Shown piece by piece: positions 11,694-22,639 of a DNA stretch of 64,000 nt. The stretch is taken from assembly GCA_917880885.1 (NCBI GenBank), contig OU862919.1, positions 55,589,058 to 55,653,057 of the forward strand. The letters are read 5' to 3'. The DNA comes from Limnephilus marmoratus. Lineage: Eukaryota; Arthropoda; Insecta; Trichoptera; Limnephilidae. The translations under genes were made by a program, and so were the position numbers. Numbering within the stretch: position 1 is the stretch's first letter; each line of letters begins with the position of its first letter. The notes beneath the pieces were generated by a model that had not been told where the DNA came from, searched no databases, and saw nothing but the letters and a program-made list of their open reading frames with translations.

Positions 11694-12406
11694 TACTGCC
11701 CGGCGGGGAATGAGAAAAAACAATAAGTTTTTTTGAAATTAAAATCAAACTACAAATTCCTAAATCCACACACAATATACTAAAAATTTACAAGATGTGT
11801 AACTATCTAAGTTTGAAGGGTCCGGGAACCTAACCAACAATTAAAATAACCTAAAAAATTTATAAATTTCTAAAAAATCGTGCAAAAAATTAAATAATAA
11901 AATAATAAAATCACAACATTAATAATAATTTTGTAAAATTGACAAATCAGTAATGTCTAATTGTCTCTATGAAGAATTTTCACTTCAATTATATATTTTT
12001 TTTTTTAACTAACACCAATTCACAAATAGCAACACATTGTTAGTTCGCTGTTGACTGATTATCAGTTCATTAACTTTCACTGGCATGGCACTGCCAAAAA
12101 ACCGAATGAACACTTCACCGGGTAGACTGCTCGGCCATCTTGTCCAGGGTGGTCATCGTTTTAGAAAAGCACATCAGCATGTACTTCTGTATGTCATCAT
12201 TTGGGTAGATCATCATAAATTAAGGGGCGGCCGTGCCCTGGTAAGCAGATAGTACCATTAGATCTGCAGCGAGGATGATCATCTCGCGGTTGTTGACTTG
12301 AAGCCCCAGTGGCTTCAGGCTGGATACAGTGGTGTCAACAACACCAATACCGATGCTCCATAATTATTGATGTGGTTTGGTTGCATCGGTTCAGCCCTAA
12401 TTGCAG
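11694..12406 (-). other. BEL-1 3' untranslated internal region
   Basis: AT-rich sequence between the polyprotein stop and the 3' LTR. A small frame at 12315-12674 overlaps the polyprotein in another frame and looks like a shadow. No envelope-like frame, membrane segment or signal peptide is seen. Confidence 0.6.
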
Positions 12407-15400
12407 TTAGGCTGTGACCTTGGGAAGGTCCGTGGTTTGCCGGGTCGGGAAATTTGGATCCAAGTTTGATTCTATTGGCATCAAACATATTTTTGTGATG
12501 GGTCTCACAAAAGTGCCTTGTGCTGTTTTGAGGGTAACTACCCTCACTACTCCATCCGGGCCTGGATGAGTAGTTACTATGCGCGCCATCTTCCATAATG
12601 CAGGAGGCAGATTGTCTTCCATCAGGATTACCAGATCGTCCTTCTTTATGGCCTTTTGGTTGTTGGCCTGCCATTTGGTCCGTTTTTGCAGCTCAGCAAG
12701 GTAATCTCGTTTCCATCTGAACCAGAAATTTTGAATTAGAGCATTTAATTTTTGATATTTGCTTAGTCTGTTCTCCGGGAGCTCGCGGACATCCAATTCG
12801 GGAATAACCGAAGCATCCCTGCCCATGAGGAAATGGTTGGGAGTTAGAGGGAGAAGGTCATCTACATCTTCAGACAGGGAAGTTAAGGGACGGGAGTTCA
12901 AACAAGCCTCTATCTGACAAAGCAAAGTATACAATAATTCAAACTGCAATGGGTTATTTTTAGTAATTCGATATAAATGAAACTTGGTGGACTTGACGGC
13001 GGCCTCCCACAGCCCCCCGTGGTTCGGCGCCCTAGGCGGTATGAAACTCCAAGATATTCCCTTATCAGCTAAAAACCTATGGATTTTGTCATTGTTCAAT
13101 CTTAGACTGGCATATAGTTCTTTGAGCTTATTGGAAGCTCCTCTGAAGGTGGTTGCATTGTCAGAAAATATTTTTTCCGGTTGCCCCCTACGGGCAATGA
13201 ACCTCTTTAAACAATTTAAAAAAGCATCGCTTGACAAATCTGTTACTAGTTCCAAATGAACCGCTTTGGTAGAAAAACAAACAAATATGCAAAGATACGA
13301 TTTAAGGAGCGGAGATTTTCTCAGCGCTCCAGCCTTCGTGTCTATCCGTCCGGCATAGTCGACGTCCATGACAGAGAACGGTCGACTGGGAGTGATTCTC
13401 TCAACTGGAATGTTTCCCAGGATCTGCCGGCAAACCTGAAGTCGGTATCTAAAACATACAACACACTTATGTAGGATACGCTTAACATTGTTTCTCCCAA
13501 ATATCTGCCAATATAAATAAGTATCTAATTTTAATCTTCCACTTGCACAAATTAAAACTTCCATTAAACAGAGATTGAGAGTTTTCAATCTACTGCCATA
13601 CGTTTTATGCTTAGGGTTACAACAATTATTTATAAATCTTAACGCTTGAGCGATTACTCCTTTCAATTTGGTTAGCGATAAGAATTTTTCGAAAATATCC
13701 CATTCTTGAGTATCAGTTACCAGTAGTACATTTTTACTTTTTATTTCCGGGGGATCCAAACATGACATCTTGGATACTGGCCAAGTGCTGACATCTTCCG
13801 TCAACCAGCTTGGCCCCTTCCACCATATTGAAGTGCTGACTAACCTTTCAGCTGTGGTACCTCGGGACAGTATATCCTCTGCATTTTTTGACGATGATAC
13901 GTGCCGCCACTGCGTTGGATCAAAGGTGGAAGCTATGCACAATAATAATTGACGCTTATTCTTAGTTTTACCTGACGGCTTTGTAATTTCATACGACGGG
14001 TAATCTAATTCATTATTCCAAATTAATCCAAGTATTTTTTCATTCTTGGAATTGTCAGTGATCATTTTTTCACAATTGCCCTGTTTGGCAATTTCACCTT
14101 GGCTCCGCCCAGATGACAATTCCAAAATATTTGATCTCCACTTCCTCAGGGTCATCCCTGCGGACAGCAAGATATCACTTATTTGTTTCTTCAACTTGAA
14201 ACAAACTTCCAAGTCATCCCCTCCAGTCAAGAGATCGTCCATATAAAAATCATTTTCTATGACTTGACTTGCTACTGGGAAATTAACTTGATTATCCATA
14301 CCGATTTGTAGAAGACATCTCGTTGCTAGGAAGGAGGAAGGTCCCAACCCATATGTCTTCAATTTGTAATGTCGGAGTTCCTCTTCTTGTGATTCGCGCC
14401 ATACAATCTTCTGAAGGCTGCGATCCTCTGCGCATACGTTGATTTGACGGTACATTTTTTCGATGTCCGCAGTCATGACGTATCGATGTATTCTGAAACG
14501 TAATAAATGGCTGTATAAGTCCTTTTGAATGACAGCTCCCACCATCAGAGCATCGTTCATGGATATTCCGGTCGACGTCTTTGCCGAACCATCAAACACT
14601 ACACGCACCTTCGTCGTGGTGCTAGCTTCCTTTATGACCGCGTGATGCGGCAAAAAATAGGATTGCTCATCCCCTCTCCATTTATCACATAACTCCATAT
14701 GACCTAGTTGCTCATATTCTTGCATAAATTGTACATATTGCAATTTCAATTCAGGAATTATTAAAAATTTCTTTTCTAAATGCTTAAATCTTTTTTCCGC
14801 TGTCTTTAACGAGTCACCAAGTTGACTCACACACGGGCGGCGCGGCAGACTTACAACGTATCTACCATCGCTCTCTCTAGAGTGCGTGGCGACGAAATCC
14901 GCTTCACACGCCTTCTCCTCGTGATTTTGAAATCTCGCAGGATTCACCTCCTCCATTTTCCAAAATTTTTCTATTTGATTAGATAATGTGTTTATTGATA
15001 AACTACAAAATTGCGGTACTGGCCTTTTTTTCTGATGAATGTTGATCGGGCCCGATATAACCCAGCCTAATTCAGTCCTCTGAAGAGTAGGTCCGGTATC
15101 CAATCTCAGCCGATCATCTCGTAGTATATCCCAAAAGCTCTCAGCGCCTAACAGGATATCAATAGGCGCCGCTACGTTGAAATTTGGGTCCGCCATTTGT
15201 AATCCCGGCGGCAGCTTAAAGTCTTTTCTGGCCACTGTTGCTTGAGGTAGGTTTGTGGTTATTTCCTGCAATATTAGACAAGTGATATTTTGATTATAAT
15301 TTGTCCTCAGAGATTTCATTTTTATCGCAACACGTTTCTTTATATGGGTAACATTGTTGTGTATACCTAACACAGGCTTGTTTATATTCTCGCATCTCAA

Positions 15401-16774
15401 ATTTAACTTCATTGCGAACTTTTCGCACATAAAATTGGCTTGAGCTCCAGAGTCAATTAGGACTCTTGCCTCATGCACTTTATTATTGTGACCTACTACC
15501 CCAATGATAGCAGTCGACAATAAAATTGTTTTTTCAGCCTTCGCTAAAGCTGAATGGTTTGATACTGAAACTCGTTCAGCATCCATTTGGCAGTCACCTC
15601 CTGGGTGATCTTCACCTTTATTCATGGAGTCATCGCTCGGATGCATCTCCCTGTGCAATAACGTATTGTGGCTCTCGCTATCACAATGCTTGCATTTTAA
15701 ATTAATTTTGCAATATGGGGCCGTATGTCCTAACCTCAAACATTTGAAGCAGGCACGGTACCTCCTTATTGCGTTGGCTCTTTCTCCTGAATTTAATTTT
15801 AAAATTTTTTTACAAAAATATATTTTATGCCCTTTGTCATTACAACAAATACAATTATTGTGGGTAGCAGCTAAAAATACCGATTCCTTTTTGGGATTAT
15901 TGTTGCTACCACTTGCTTTCGGGTAGGTAGGAATTTTTTTCGAATCTGAATTTAACATTAATTCCAAAACTTGCGCACGCGAGGTCAAACATTTAAGAAA
16001 TTCCTGTAATGTAGGTAGCTCATCCTGCAATGGGTTTTGTTCCCAATGCTTTCTAGAACTTGCATCCAATTTATTAGAAATTACGTATATAATTAAAGCA
16101 TCCCATTGTTCGATTTTCAAGCCTAAATTTTGCAACGCTTTCAAATTTACATTAGTTTCATCAATCAGATAACGCATGGCTACTGGATCCTCATGTTTCA
16201 TCTCTTTAAGTTGAAACAGAGCTTGGATGTGTCTTTGTACGGTAGTTCGCAAATTTGCAAAGCTCTGCTGCAACAATTCAAAAGCCGATATATAATTCAG
16301 GTCTGATACCTCGAAATTGGCGATGATCTTTGCTGCATTCCCCTTTAAACAGGATTGCAGATAATAAAACTTCTGTACATTGCTTATGGCAGTATTGTTA
16401 AATGTTGTCTTAAATGTTTCTAGAAAATTAATCCAATTTTTGGGATCTCCGTTAAATTCTCGTAACTGAAGGTTGGGTAACTTGATTTCTAATTTGGGAG
16501 TCTCTACAGACTGAATTGCTCCTTTAGCAGTCGCCAAGGTTGAATAATATTGATTTTCAAAATTATCCCTTTGCAAATTATTATCAATTTCGTTGGAATC
16601 CGGAAGACTTTCGATTTGTTCCTGGACCTCTTCGAAATCATCAATTATTTTTTCAATTCTCGCATAGCGAATTTTAATTTCGTTAACTGATAATGCGTTT
16701 AATGAATCCGCAAATCTCGTGAGTTTACCTTTCAACACTCCGCGTTTGTTAATCAACGATTTTAAATTATCCAT
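12407..16774 (-). CDS. gag-pol: BEL-1 Gag-Pol polyprotein with RNase H and IN zinc-domain deletions
   Basis: 1455 residues, uninterrupted. Gag-like region with a DUF1759-type block (about 100-270) and three zinc knuckles (from C308, C342 and C361). Protease DSGA at about 441-444. RT with D769 in TADIEKMY and YMDD at 844-847. At about residue 953 the RT connection (STFDP) jumps straight into the end of RNase H (WRHVSSS...ILSRG), so the RNase H core is missing. At about 1080-1090 a second jump removes the HH half of the integrase HHCC domain, leaving CVVC. The DDE core is D1139, D1205, E1257. The family is usually near 1700-1750 residues. The frame starts at the first ATG, 440 bp inside the 5' LTR. 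Confidence 0.9.
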   Translation of the reverse strand: MDNLKSLINKRGVLKGKLTRFADSLNALSVNEIKIRYARIEKIIDDFEEVQEQIESLPDSNEIDNNLQRDNFENQYYSTLATAKGAIQSVETPKLEIKLPNLQLREFNGDPKNWINFLETFKTTFNNTAISNVQKFYYLQSCLKGNAAKIIANFEVSDLNYISAFELLQQSFANLRTTVQRHIQALFQLKEMKHEDPVAMRYLIDETNVNLKALQNLGLKIEQWDALIIYVISNKLDASSRKHWEQNPLQDELPTLQEFLKCLTSRAQVLELMLNSDSKKIPTYPKASGSNNNPKKESVFLAATHNNCICCNDKGHKIYFCKKILKLNSGERANAIRRYRACFKCLRLGHTAPYCKINLKCKHCDSESHNTLLHREMHPSDDSMNKGEDHPGGDCQMDAERVSVSNHSALAKAEKTILLSTAIIGVVGHNNKVHEARVLIDSGAQANFMCEKFAMKLNLRCENINKPVLGIHNNVTHIKKRVAIKMKSLRTNYNQNITCLILQEITTNLPQATVARKDFKLPPGLQMADPNFNVAAPIDILLGAESFWDILRDDRLRLDTGPTLQRTELGWVISGPINIHQKKRPVPQFCSLSINTLSNQIEKFWKMEEVNPARFQNHEEKACEADFVATHSRESDGRYVVSLPRRPCVSQLGDSLKTAEKRFKHLEKKFLIIPELKLQYVQFMQEYEQLGHMELCDKWRGDEQSYFLPHHAVIKEASTTTKVRVVFDGSAKTSTGISMNDALMVGAVIQKDLYSHLLRFRIHRYVMTADIEKMYRQINVCAEDRSLQKIVWRESQEEELRHYKLKTYGLGPSSFLATRCLLQIGMDNQVNFPVASQVIENDFYMDDLLTGGDDLEVCFKLKKQISDILLSAGMTLRKWRSNILELSSGRSQGEIAKQGNCEKMITDNSKNEKILGLIWNNELDYPSYEITKPSGKTKNKRQLLLCIASTFDPTQWRHVSSSKNAEDILSRGTTAERLVSTSIWWKGPSWLTEDVSTWPVSKMSCLDPPEIKSKNVLLVTDTQEWDIFEKFLSLTKLKGVIAQALRFINNCCNPKHKTYGSRLKTLNLCLMEVLICASGRLKLDTYLYWQIFGRNNVKRILHKCVVCFRYRLQVCRQILGNIPVERITPSRPFSVMDVDYAGRIDTKAGALRKSPLLKSYLCIFVCFSTKAVHLELVTDLSSDAFLNCLKRFIARRGQPEKIFSDNATTFRGASNKLKELYASLRLNNDKIHRFLADKGISWSFIPPRAPNHGGLWEAAVKSTKFHLYRITKNNPLQFELLYTLLCQIEACLNSRPLTSLSEDVDDLLPLTPNHFLMGRDASVIPELDVRELPENRLSKYQKLNALIQNFWFRWKRDYLAELQKRTKWQANNQKAIKKDDLVILMEDNLPPALWKMARIVTTHPGPDGVVRVVTLKTAQGTFVRPITKICLMPIESNLDPNFPTRQTTDLPKVTA

Positions 16775-17198
16775 TTTTTATACGTTTGACAATAATTCAA
16801 CACAACAAATGCTAAAATGTTCCTTAAAAAAATAATTTATTTTGCAATAATCGCGTAGAAAACAGTAGTAACCAATTCAAGCTATGAACAATGACAGAAT
16901 CTAACAATAATCATCTTCTAAAACAATTAACCTAAAATAATTCGCATGACTTGCATTTACACTGCGGGTAGTTAGTTTTTTGTTTTTAAATAAGTACATT
17001 GACACACAAAAATAGCACTTGTTTGAACAGGGATTAGAATACGGATCACGGATCACGAATCACGGAATAGAAGGAATAGCAGGGATACTTATATTGATGT
17101 CGATCCTTGTTCTTCATTTTTTCATCTTTTCATCTTTTGGATAGCTCGCTGGTTCATTTTATTATTTCCTCAAAATGCCTTAATCCGTTCGTAAGGTA

Positions 17199-17216
17199 GA
17201 TGCGGCTGGAGGACCA
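17199..17216 (-). promoter_or_regulatory. BEL-1 primer binding site
   Basis: Directly next to the 5' LTR the minus strand reads TGGTCCTCCAGCCGCATC. It starts with TGG, the complement of a tRNA CCA end. BEL-2 and BEL-3 have sites with the same TGGTCCT start. I cannot name the tRNA without a tRNA set. Confidence 0.7.
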
Positions 17217-17646
17217 TGTTTTATAAATTGGTATTTAGCAGAAGGACGTCAAGTAAAAACATCTGGTTTCAATGGAGGAATTCCTGGTTTTATTCACAAG
17301 CACATTTGTTACAATAATTTGTCCCGACCCGACAAAACACTAAATTTGGTCACTTTGACCACTTGCTAGACAATGCTAGCTGTTTATAGGAGATCCACGA
17401 ATTAAGAGAGAGTTAAACTAGAAAGCAGACTATTTATAAGAATGTTTTTCCCAACACAATCAAAATAAACAACACTTTCGTGTCACCATAACACATTATA
17501 CGATATAAAAACCAGAGATCTACTTTACCGTCTAACATCTCGTTTTAGTTTAGTCTTACGTCGCTAATCTGTAAAATGCAATATCAACTAACAATATGCT
17601 ACAAAAATATGCCGCTAGATGGCAGTAGTCTTCACTCTTTTTAACA
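17217..17646 (-). repeat. BEL-1 5' LTR
   Basis: 430 bp, followed at 17647-17651 by the second copy of the target duplication CCTGT. It should carry the promoter for minus-strand transcription. Confidence 0.93.
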
Positions 17647-17651
17647 CCTGT

Positions 17652-18732
17652 GTTAATTCTGTTTACATCGTTTCACTTTAATGACCTCCCTAATTTCTTG
17701 AAATCGTGTTCTATAAATTTATTTAGATAACTTCATGTCAACAAAGTGATAGCCAATCTTTTGTCCTTGTCCAACGATTAGCTATTCCTTCGACGATTCA
17801 CGCGTATTTCCCAGCGTCAGGCTACGTTAAGCATTTTTCCTGTGATTTGATTTAATTGTAGAGTGACCAAAAATGTACCGTGGCCTTAGATATGTAATTT
17901 TCTCAATCTTCTGTTTATTGTGAATGTTGTTTTCAGGTCAGAGTAATCTTTATACCGCTGCTATTAAAATTAGTTTAAGTAGTTCTAATTAGTTTTCTTT
18001 TGAGATATCTGTTTCTAATAACTTCGTTCTATCGTTCCATTTCCATATCAATAGGTTTTTCCATTTTTAAGGTTATTATCTTCAGTCTGTGATATTTTCC
18101 GAGATTCTACTCGTTTTTTTGTGATCATTCCAGGTCGGTTTTAATTTAATCGTCCCCTGGGACTATTCATCTTACTTTTTCCGTACCTTTTTTGTTGATT
18201 TATCATTTATTTATTTTCAACATTCCCGTAAAGGTTTTTTTTGTTTTCATTTGAAATCTTAGGCATCCAAAACCTCCAGTTCTCGATCGCGCCTTACATA
18301 AACACAACTCGGGTCAATAATCGTCCAATTCTTTGTCTTCAGTTTTGTTTATAATTCAGTTCGTTGAACTCCGTTCTCAAGGCCGCTCAAGCTGGTCAAA
18401 GTCCACTAGGACCATACACGCCCCTAATTTCTCTGATTGGTTCAGATTATTATTAACCGCTTTACTCGTCTTTTTACTGGTTGAATTTCAACTTTCTTTG
18501 TTCTCGCGATAACTTGATATGGGCTTCCCTCGCTCCAGTCTCTATACAGATTTCTGTAATAGTTTCCAACTGCTCGTACAGGTGTCGCCGAATGTACCAA
18601 TTTTTCTATGTAATATTTAGGAGAGAAAAAAATTCCTTGTAGGCTTCTCGTAAGTTGAAGGTTACCATTCATCACAGGCTACCGCTGCCCGATGAATAAT
18701 TTATTACATCACCTCTGCCATGTGTATTGTTA
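17652..18732. other. Unassigned spacer
   Basis: AT-rich DNA with one 77-codon minus-strand frame (18442-18675) that has no domain I can recognise. I call no gene. Confidence 0.5.
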
Positions 18733-19088
18733 AGTTTGGTGACTTAGCAGGGGTACACGGGTTCATGGGGTAAGGTTTGTCTAGGCATGGGGTAAGGTTT
18801 ATCTATTTAGGTTTCGGCGGCGGATGCCTCTGCCACTTATTTCATGGCGGGCCGGATCGGGTGATACTGATTGAGGGAGACTATTTGACCTCTCCAGAAA
18901 GACATTCTTAACCCATCGCCTTGCATAGCAGTGGCAGATACGTCCGTCACTCTTGGACCCACTGGTCCTTTTTTTAAACATTTTTCCTTCTCAGAACTTC
19001 TTCTCCTTCTTTCCTTTTTAAAGACACTCCAAATAGCCCAGCCCTGAGGGAAATTATTTTTCTCTGGGCCTCCTGGGTAGAGTTCGCG
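18733..19088 (+). repeat. SINE-sized repeat (copy B, long subtype)
   Basis: It starts at TTTGGTGACTTAGCAGGGG and ends in the hairpin gccctgaggg...ctctgggcc. A 30-bp piece (catggggtaaggtttgtctagg) is doubled inside it. The middle part, GGCGGGCCGGATCGGGTGA and so on, is shared with 19095 and 62878 but missing from the short subtype. Confidence 0.7.
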
Positions 19089-19094
19089 TCCCTT

Positions 19095-19382
19095 TTATTG
19101 GATAACCAATACCATAGGTCACCTCAAGTGGTTCGCTACATGTCATGACTTTGCGGTGTTATCTGGGTTTATCGTGAGAGGCGTGTTCAGGTCTTGGTGG
19201 CAGATGCACCTGCCTACCAGATGCGTGGTGGGCCGGTCAGTACAAGCCGATTTGTGACTTCTGACCTTTGACCTCTCCAGCTGGTCCCATCGTCTTGCAC
19301 CGCAGTCGGAAGAATGATTTTTACGTACCCATTCCTGAACCCTACATAGATTCCTACCTACCCCTCACACATTTTTCCATGT
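19095..19382 (+). repeat. SINE-sized repeat (copy C, with head)
   Basis: This copy has the head ATTGGATAACCAATACC...GGTCACC...AGTGGTTCGCTAC that also occurs near 62160 and 62290, then a diverged body. The 3' hairpin is missing. It follows copy B almost directly. Confidence 0.65.
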
Positions 19383-19973
19383 AGTTAATTGCCTTTGACA
19401 TAATACGAGATTCGAAATTTTAGAATGCTTTGCTAACAATGATATTAAACCTTTTCCCCATAATACCCAGAAATTCCCGGCGTAAACGAATTCCCATTCA
19501 TTACGGCTCATGAATACTTTCACGTGAAAAATTATTTTTAGAGATTATTTTTTATCATTAATTGCAACAAGTTTGAGAGGCTGGGTTAAGTACTGTTACA
19601 TTCAACTCTGTGGCAACTATAAAAAGGTGGTTTTTCGATTTTTGATTCAATACATATTAAGGTTACATAAAAAAACGAAAATTATATTAAAAAAAGCAAT
19701 AAATGTATGAACAAAAAAATCCCGCAAAGGCAATGCCTGAGCGTGGGTATGATATTGATTTTTATTTTTATTTCTATGATTAAAGTGAAGATTTTAAGTA
19801 TATACATAAATTAAAACTTAAAGTATATATAAATTAAGTATAATAAAAAGTAACTGAATAATTGCGATTAAAAACTACAACATAATAACAATCTGCACTG
19901 TTATTATCGCATTTGTGAAAGTTTTGTAAGAATGAATGTTACAAGTACAATTAAAGTCAAAAAAAGCAAACAT

Positions 19974-20060
19974 TATATTTATTTATTTATCTATATAAGG
20001 TATGTTTACATTACATTATTCGATGCCTGTCTCACTAGGGAACACCCGTGTTGAAACTGT
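19974..20060 (-). mobile_element. LINE 3' UTR remnant with stem-loop
   Basis: On the minus strand this reads as the 3' end of the LINE-1 family: a loop sequence ACACGGGTGTTCCCTAG between weakly paired arms (gtttc at 20057-20053, gagac at 20033-20029) and then an AT-rich tail with ataaataaata. The same layout closes LINE-1 (37202-37235), the 39.3-kb copy and the 45.8-kb copy. Coding sequence is absent. Confidence 0.65.
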
Positions 20061-20216
20061 GATTATAATATATGTACTCTAAAAGCTGTCTAATGATAGA
20101 TATAATTAGAGGTTTTTTAAAACTTTTAAGAAAAAAATATCTATTTCAGTATTTTTTAGCCAAGTTTTGGTATTTTTTTAATAAAACTGAAGATTTTGAC
20201 ATGTTAGCGATGACGA

Positions 20217-20259
20217 CTAATTTAACTAGAGAACACACTGTGTTCTCTAGTTAAATTAG
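20217..20259. repeat. Perfect 43-bp palindrome
   Basis: Two 21-bp arms (20217-20237 and 20239-20259) are exact reverse complements around a single c at 20238. The arms run from CTAATTTAAC to GAGAACACA. No matching element ends are seen nearby. Confidence 0.9.
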
Positions 20260-20998
20260 CTTTTGCTGGGTACGAATATTCGGGATCCGAAATCTCATGT
20301 TTCCAAGAAATTAATTTACTGTTGTTATTTTTTCTAGATTCAAGTGGGTTTTTGGAGAATCTGGTCAAAAGTACTGAGAGCTCAGTAAGGGGTGGTATTA
20401 TGTTTTAACCTGTAGTGAAGGAGATGTTTTGATAACAGTAACAACAATTAATATCAAATTTATCTAATGCAGGAGCATTATTTAAAAAAATAATCACATG
20501 GGAAAAGGTATATACCTATGTTAATTTTTTTTAAATTAATATTCGAAACAAAGAAATTCGAAAAACTCTCATAACAAAGATAAAACAAATAAAATAAATC
20601 TAATTAGAACCCATAGCGAAATAGTAAAAAGTGCAGAAAATATTTAACGTACTACCACGCGTGCCTACGCGGATTTTTGTATTAAAAAAAGTGATTCCGT
20701 TGCCAAAATTCATAGTTATTCATAGTTGGTAATCTCAAGTGAATACAGTGAAATACAATAATTAACTAACAACAAATCACTATTATAATTGTACCTGGGT
20801 ACTCTAATAAAAAACAATAACTAAGTGGATTACAAAATAAATCTAGTGATTCGAGATTAATTGTACAAAAAAAAACAATTTAATAAGTGAAGAAACGTAC
20901 ATTCCAGTGACATTAAGTTCGGTACAATATAATTCATAATAACATCTAGAGAACTTTACAGTTTATATTGTGATTAAAAGGCACCTACGGACATACCC

Positions 20999-21066
20999 GG
21001 AGTGGACCAGTGGTTAGCGTGTTTGACTCTAGTTCTGCAGGCGTCAGTTCGAAACCGAGTACATCC
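20999..21066 (+). ncRNA. tRNA-like segment (degenerate pol III box A and box B)
   Basis: A box-A-like block tggaccagtggtt (about 21003-21015) and a box-B-like block GTTCGAAAC (about 21046-21054) stand about 30 bp apart, and the segment ends in a CATCCA-like 3' end. Arm pairing is poor, so it is not a working tRNA gene; it looks tRNA-derived. It ends about 110 bp ahead of the LINE-1 ORF1 start codon. It may be a SINE head, a decayed tRNA pseudogene, or part of the LINE 5' UTR. Confidence 0.5.
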
Positions 21067-21174
21067 AGAAATTTTTGTTATTTCTTCTTTTATTATTAAT
21101 TAATCCTTTTATTAATATAATTTGAAATAACGATTAGCACCATCTGTCCACATATCTCAAAATCAAAAATCAAA

Positions 21175-21993
21175 ATGAGCAGACAACGAAAACCGGCGTC
21201 ATCTGGCGACGCAGACGAAAATGACGCACCTTTAATCAAGACTGCCTCCAAACCAAAAATCAAGGATACCCCACAGAATACAAATACTAGTGATGCATCA
21301 AAATCTAATGAATATAGTAATTTCCTCTACGAGCGCCTTACGAAACACTTCGATGCTAAAATTACTGAAATAAAAAAAATGTTTACAGATGAAATCAATG
21401 ACCTGAATAGATCAAGTGATTTTATCTGCAACCAATACGAAGATCTGCTATCAAGATTCAAAAAAATGGAAGACCTTCACAAGGAAACAAAATTCCTACG
21501 CGAAGAGAACGAAAATCAAAATATTAGAATCTCTTCTCTGGAATGTCGTATAGCTGAAATAGAGCAGGAGAAGCTCTCTGATAGCTTAGAGATGGCGGGT
21601 GTAAAGTTGCAGCCGGGAAAACCACCTGTGGAAGCGGTACTTCGGTTAGCCAGCTCTCTGGGAATGCCCCTACTACCACAAGACTTACGACTGGTGACCA
21701 CAACACAGGACCGGAGACACAATATCCCGGATAAACTCCGTGCTGCCTTCCATAGCTTAAAAACAAGGGACTCCTTCTTAACGCTCAAAAACGCGGCTAA
21801 ATCATTAAGTTCAAACTCTCCCATATACATAAGTGAAGTGCTAACACCATACTACAAAGAATTACTGTGGAAAACAAAGCAAACAGCAAAAGATAAAAAG
21901 TTCCAATTTGTATGGTTTAAAACCGGCAAACTACTAGTCAGGAAAGGACCAGGGGAAAAAACTGTACAAATAAAACATGAAAATGATTTTTAA
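21175..21993 (+). CDS. LINE-1 ORF1 protein (coiled coil plus FP25K-like C-terminal domain)
   Basis: 272 residues. A charged N-terminus is followed by a coiled-coil-like stretch (about 65-130, many E, K, L) and then a compact basic C-terminal domain with SEVLTPYYKELLWKTKQ and FKTGKLLVRKGPG. That C-terminal pattern is the one found in ORF1 proteins of many arthropod CR1-type LINEs and in baculovirus FP25K-like proteins; it should bind RNA. There is no zinc knuckle. The ATG at 21175 is the first after the tRNA-like segment. The endonuclease ORF begins 68 bp downstream. Confidence 0.75.
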   Translation: MSRQRKPASSGDADENDAPLIKTASKPKIKDTPQNTNTSDASKSNEYSNFLYERLTKHFDAKITEIKKMFTDEINDLNRSSDFICNQYEDLLSRFKKMEDLHKETKFLREENENQNIRISSLECRIAEIEQEKLSDSLEMAGVKLQPGKPPVEAVLRLASSLGMPLLPQDLRLVTTTQDRRHNIPDKLRAAFHSLKTRDSFLTLKNAAKSLSSNSPIYISEVLTPYYKELLWKTKQTAKDKKFQFVWFKTGKLLVRKGPGEKTVQIKHENDF

Positions 21994-22060
21994 AAAAATG
22001 ATGTAACTAATAAAGGTCACTCAGACCTTATAACAACACTATCCAGATTTACAAAACACC

Positions 22061-22639
22061 ATGGCTGATCTTCTCTCAATTAATTTGAATAGTTCTCATA
22101 AACATCATACAACCAATGACACTAAACTATTTGATTCTATTTTTAACAATCCAGGCTCTCTTACACTACTTAACCAAAATATAAGATCACTAAATCATAA
22201 CTATGACGAACTTGACATTCTCTTAAACAACTTTAAAACAGATTTCAAAATTATAATCCTAACGGAATGCTGGATATCAACAACTTTTACAACAAAACAT
22301 AAAAAAAATTATACTGCGTATCACACATTAAAAAATAATAATCAAAATGATGGGATTGTTGTATACATACATGATAGTCTAAACGTGTCTGTTTCAGAAA
22401 TCGACTTGATAAATAATAACTGTCTACAAATAATCATCGACTCAGATACGTGTGCATCTACATCCATCCACACATAACATTACACCATTTATAATAGCTC
22501 TTTATTCTCACCTAAAAAAACTCACTTCATATAAAAACATCATCATAGCTAGTGATCTAAACATAAACATACTTCCTAATGGCCACCCTCAAAATATTGA
22601 TTACCAACTGATGCTTCTGGAACATGGCATTATAAGCAC
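22061..22639 (+). pseudogene. LINE-1 ORF2, endonuclease 5' part
   Basis: The first 138 residues show the apurinic-type endonuclease start (NQNIRSLNHN, then the catalytic E in LTECWIS) and end early at about 22477. A second frame (22452-22655) continues the endonuclease (SDLNINIL). A frame change therefore lies near 22450-22477, with some sequence lost. The element is then interrupted by BEL-2 at 22640. The endonuclease resumes at 29678. Confidence 0.8.

Larger units (their letters stand above)
11264..17646 (-). mobile_element. BEL-1: BEL/Pao LTR retrotransposon
   Basis: LTRs of 430 bp lie at 11264-11693 and 17217-17646; they begin TG, end CA, and differ at one base by eye (11355 a, 17308 g). 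A 5-bp target duplication CCTGT lies at 11259-11263 and 17647-17651. One long minus-strand frame encodes Gag-Pol with the BEL/Pao order protease, RT, (RNase H), integrase. There is no envelope frame. Near-identical LTRs indicate a recent insertion even though the protein has two large in-frame deletions, so this copy was probably moved by proteins supplied from another element. Confidence 0.95.

Noticed and set aside
12315..12674. 119-codon minus-strand frame as a separate accessory or envelope gene of BEL-1
   Set aside because: It overlaps the polyprotein C-terminus in another frame and has no signal peptide or membrane segment.
20999..21066. Functional tRNA gene
   Set aside because: Box A and box B are suggestive but the stems pair poorly; kept only as a tRNA-like segment.
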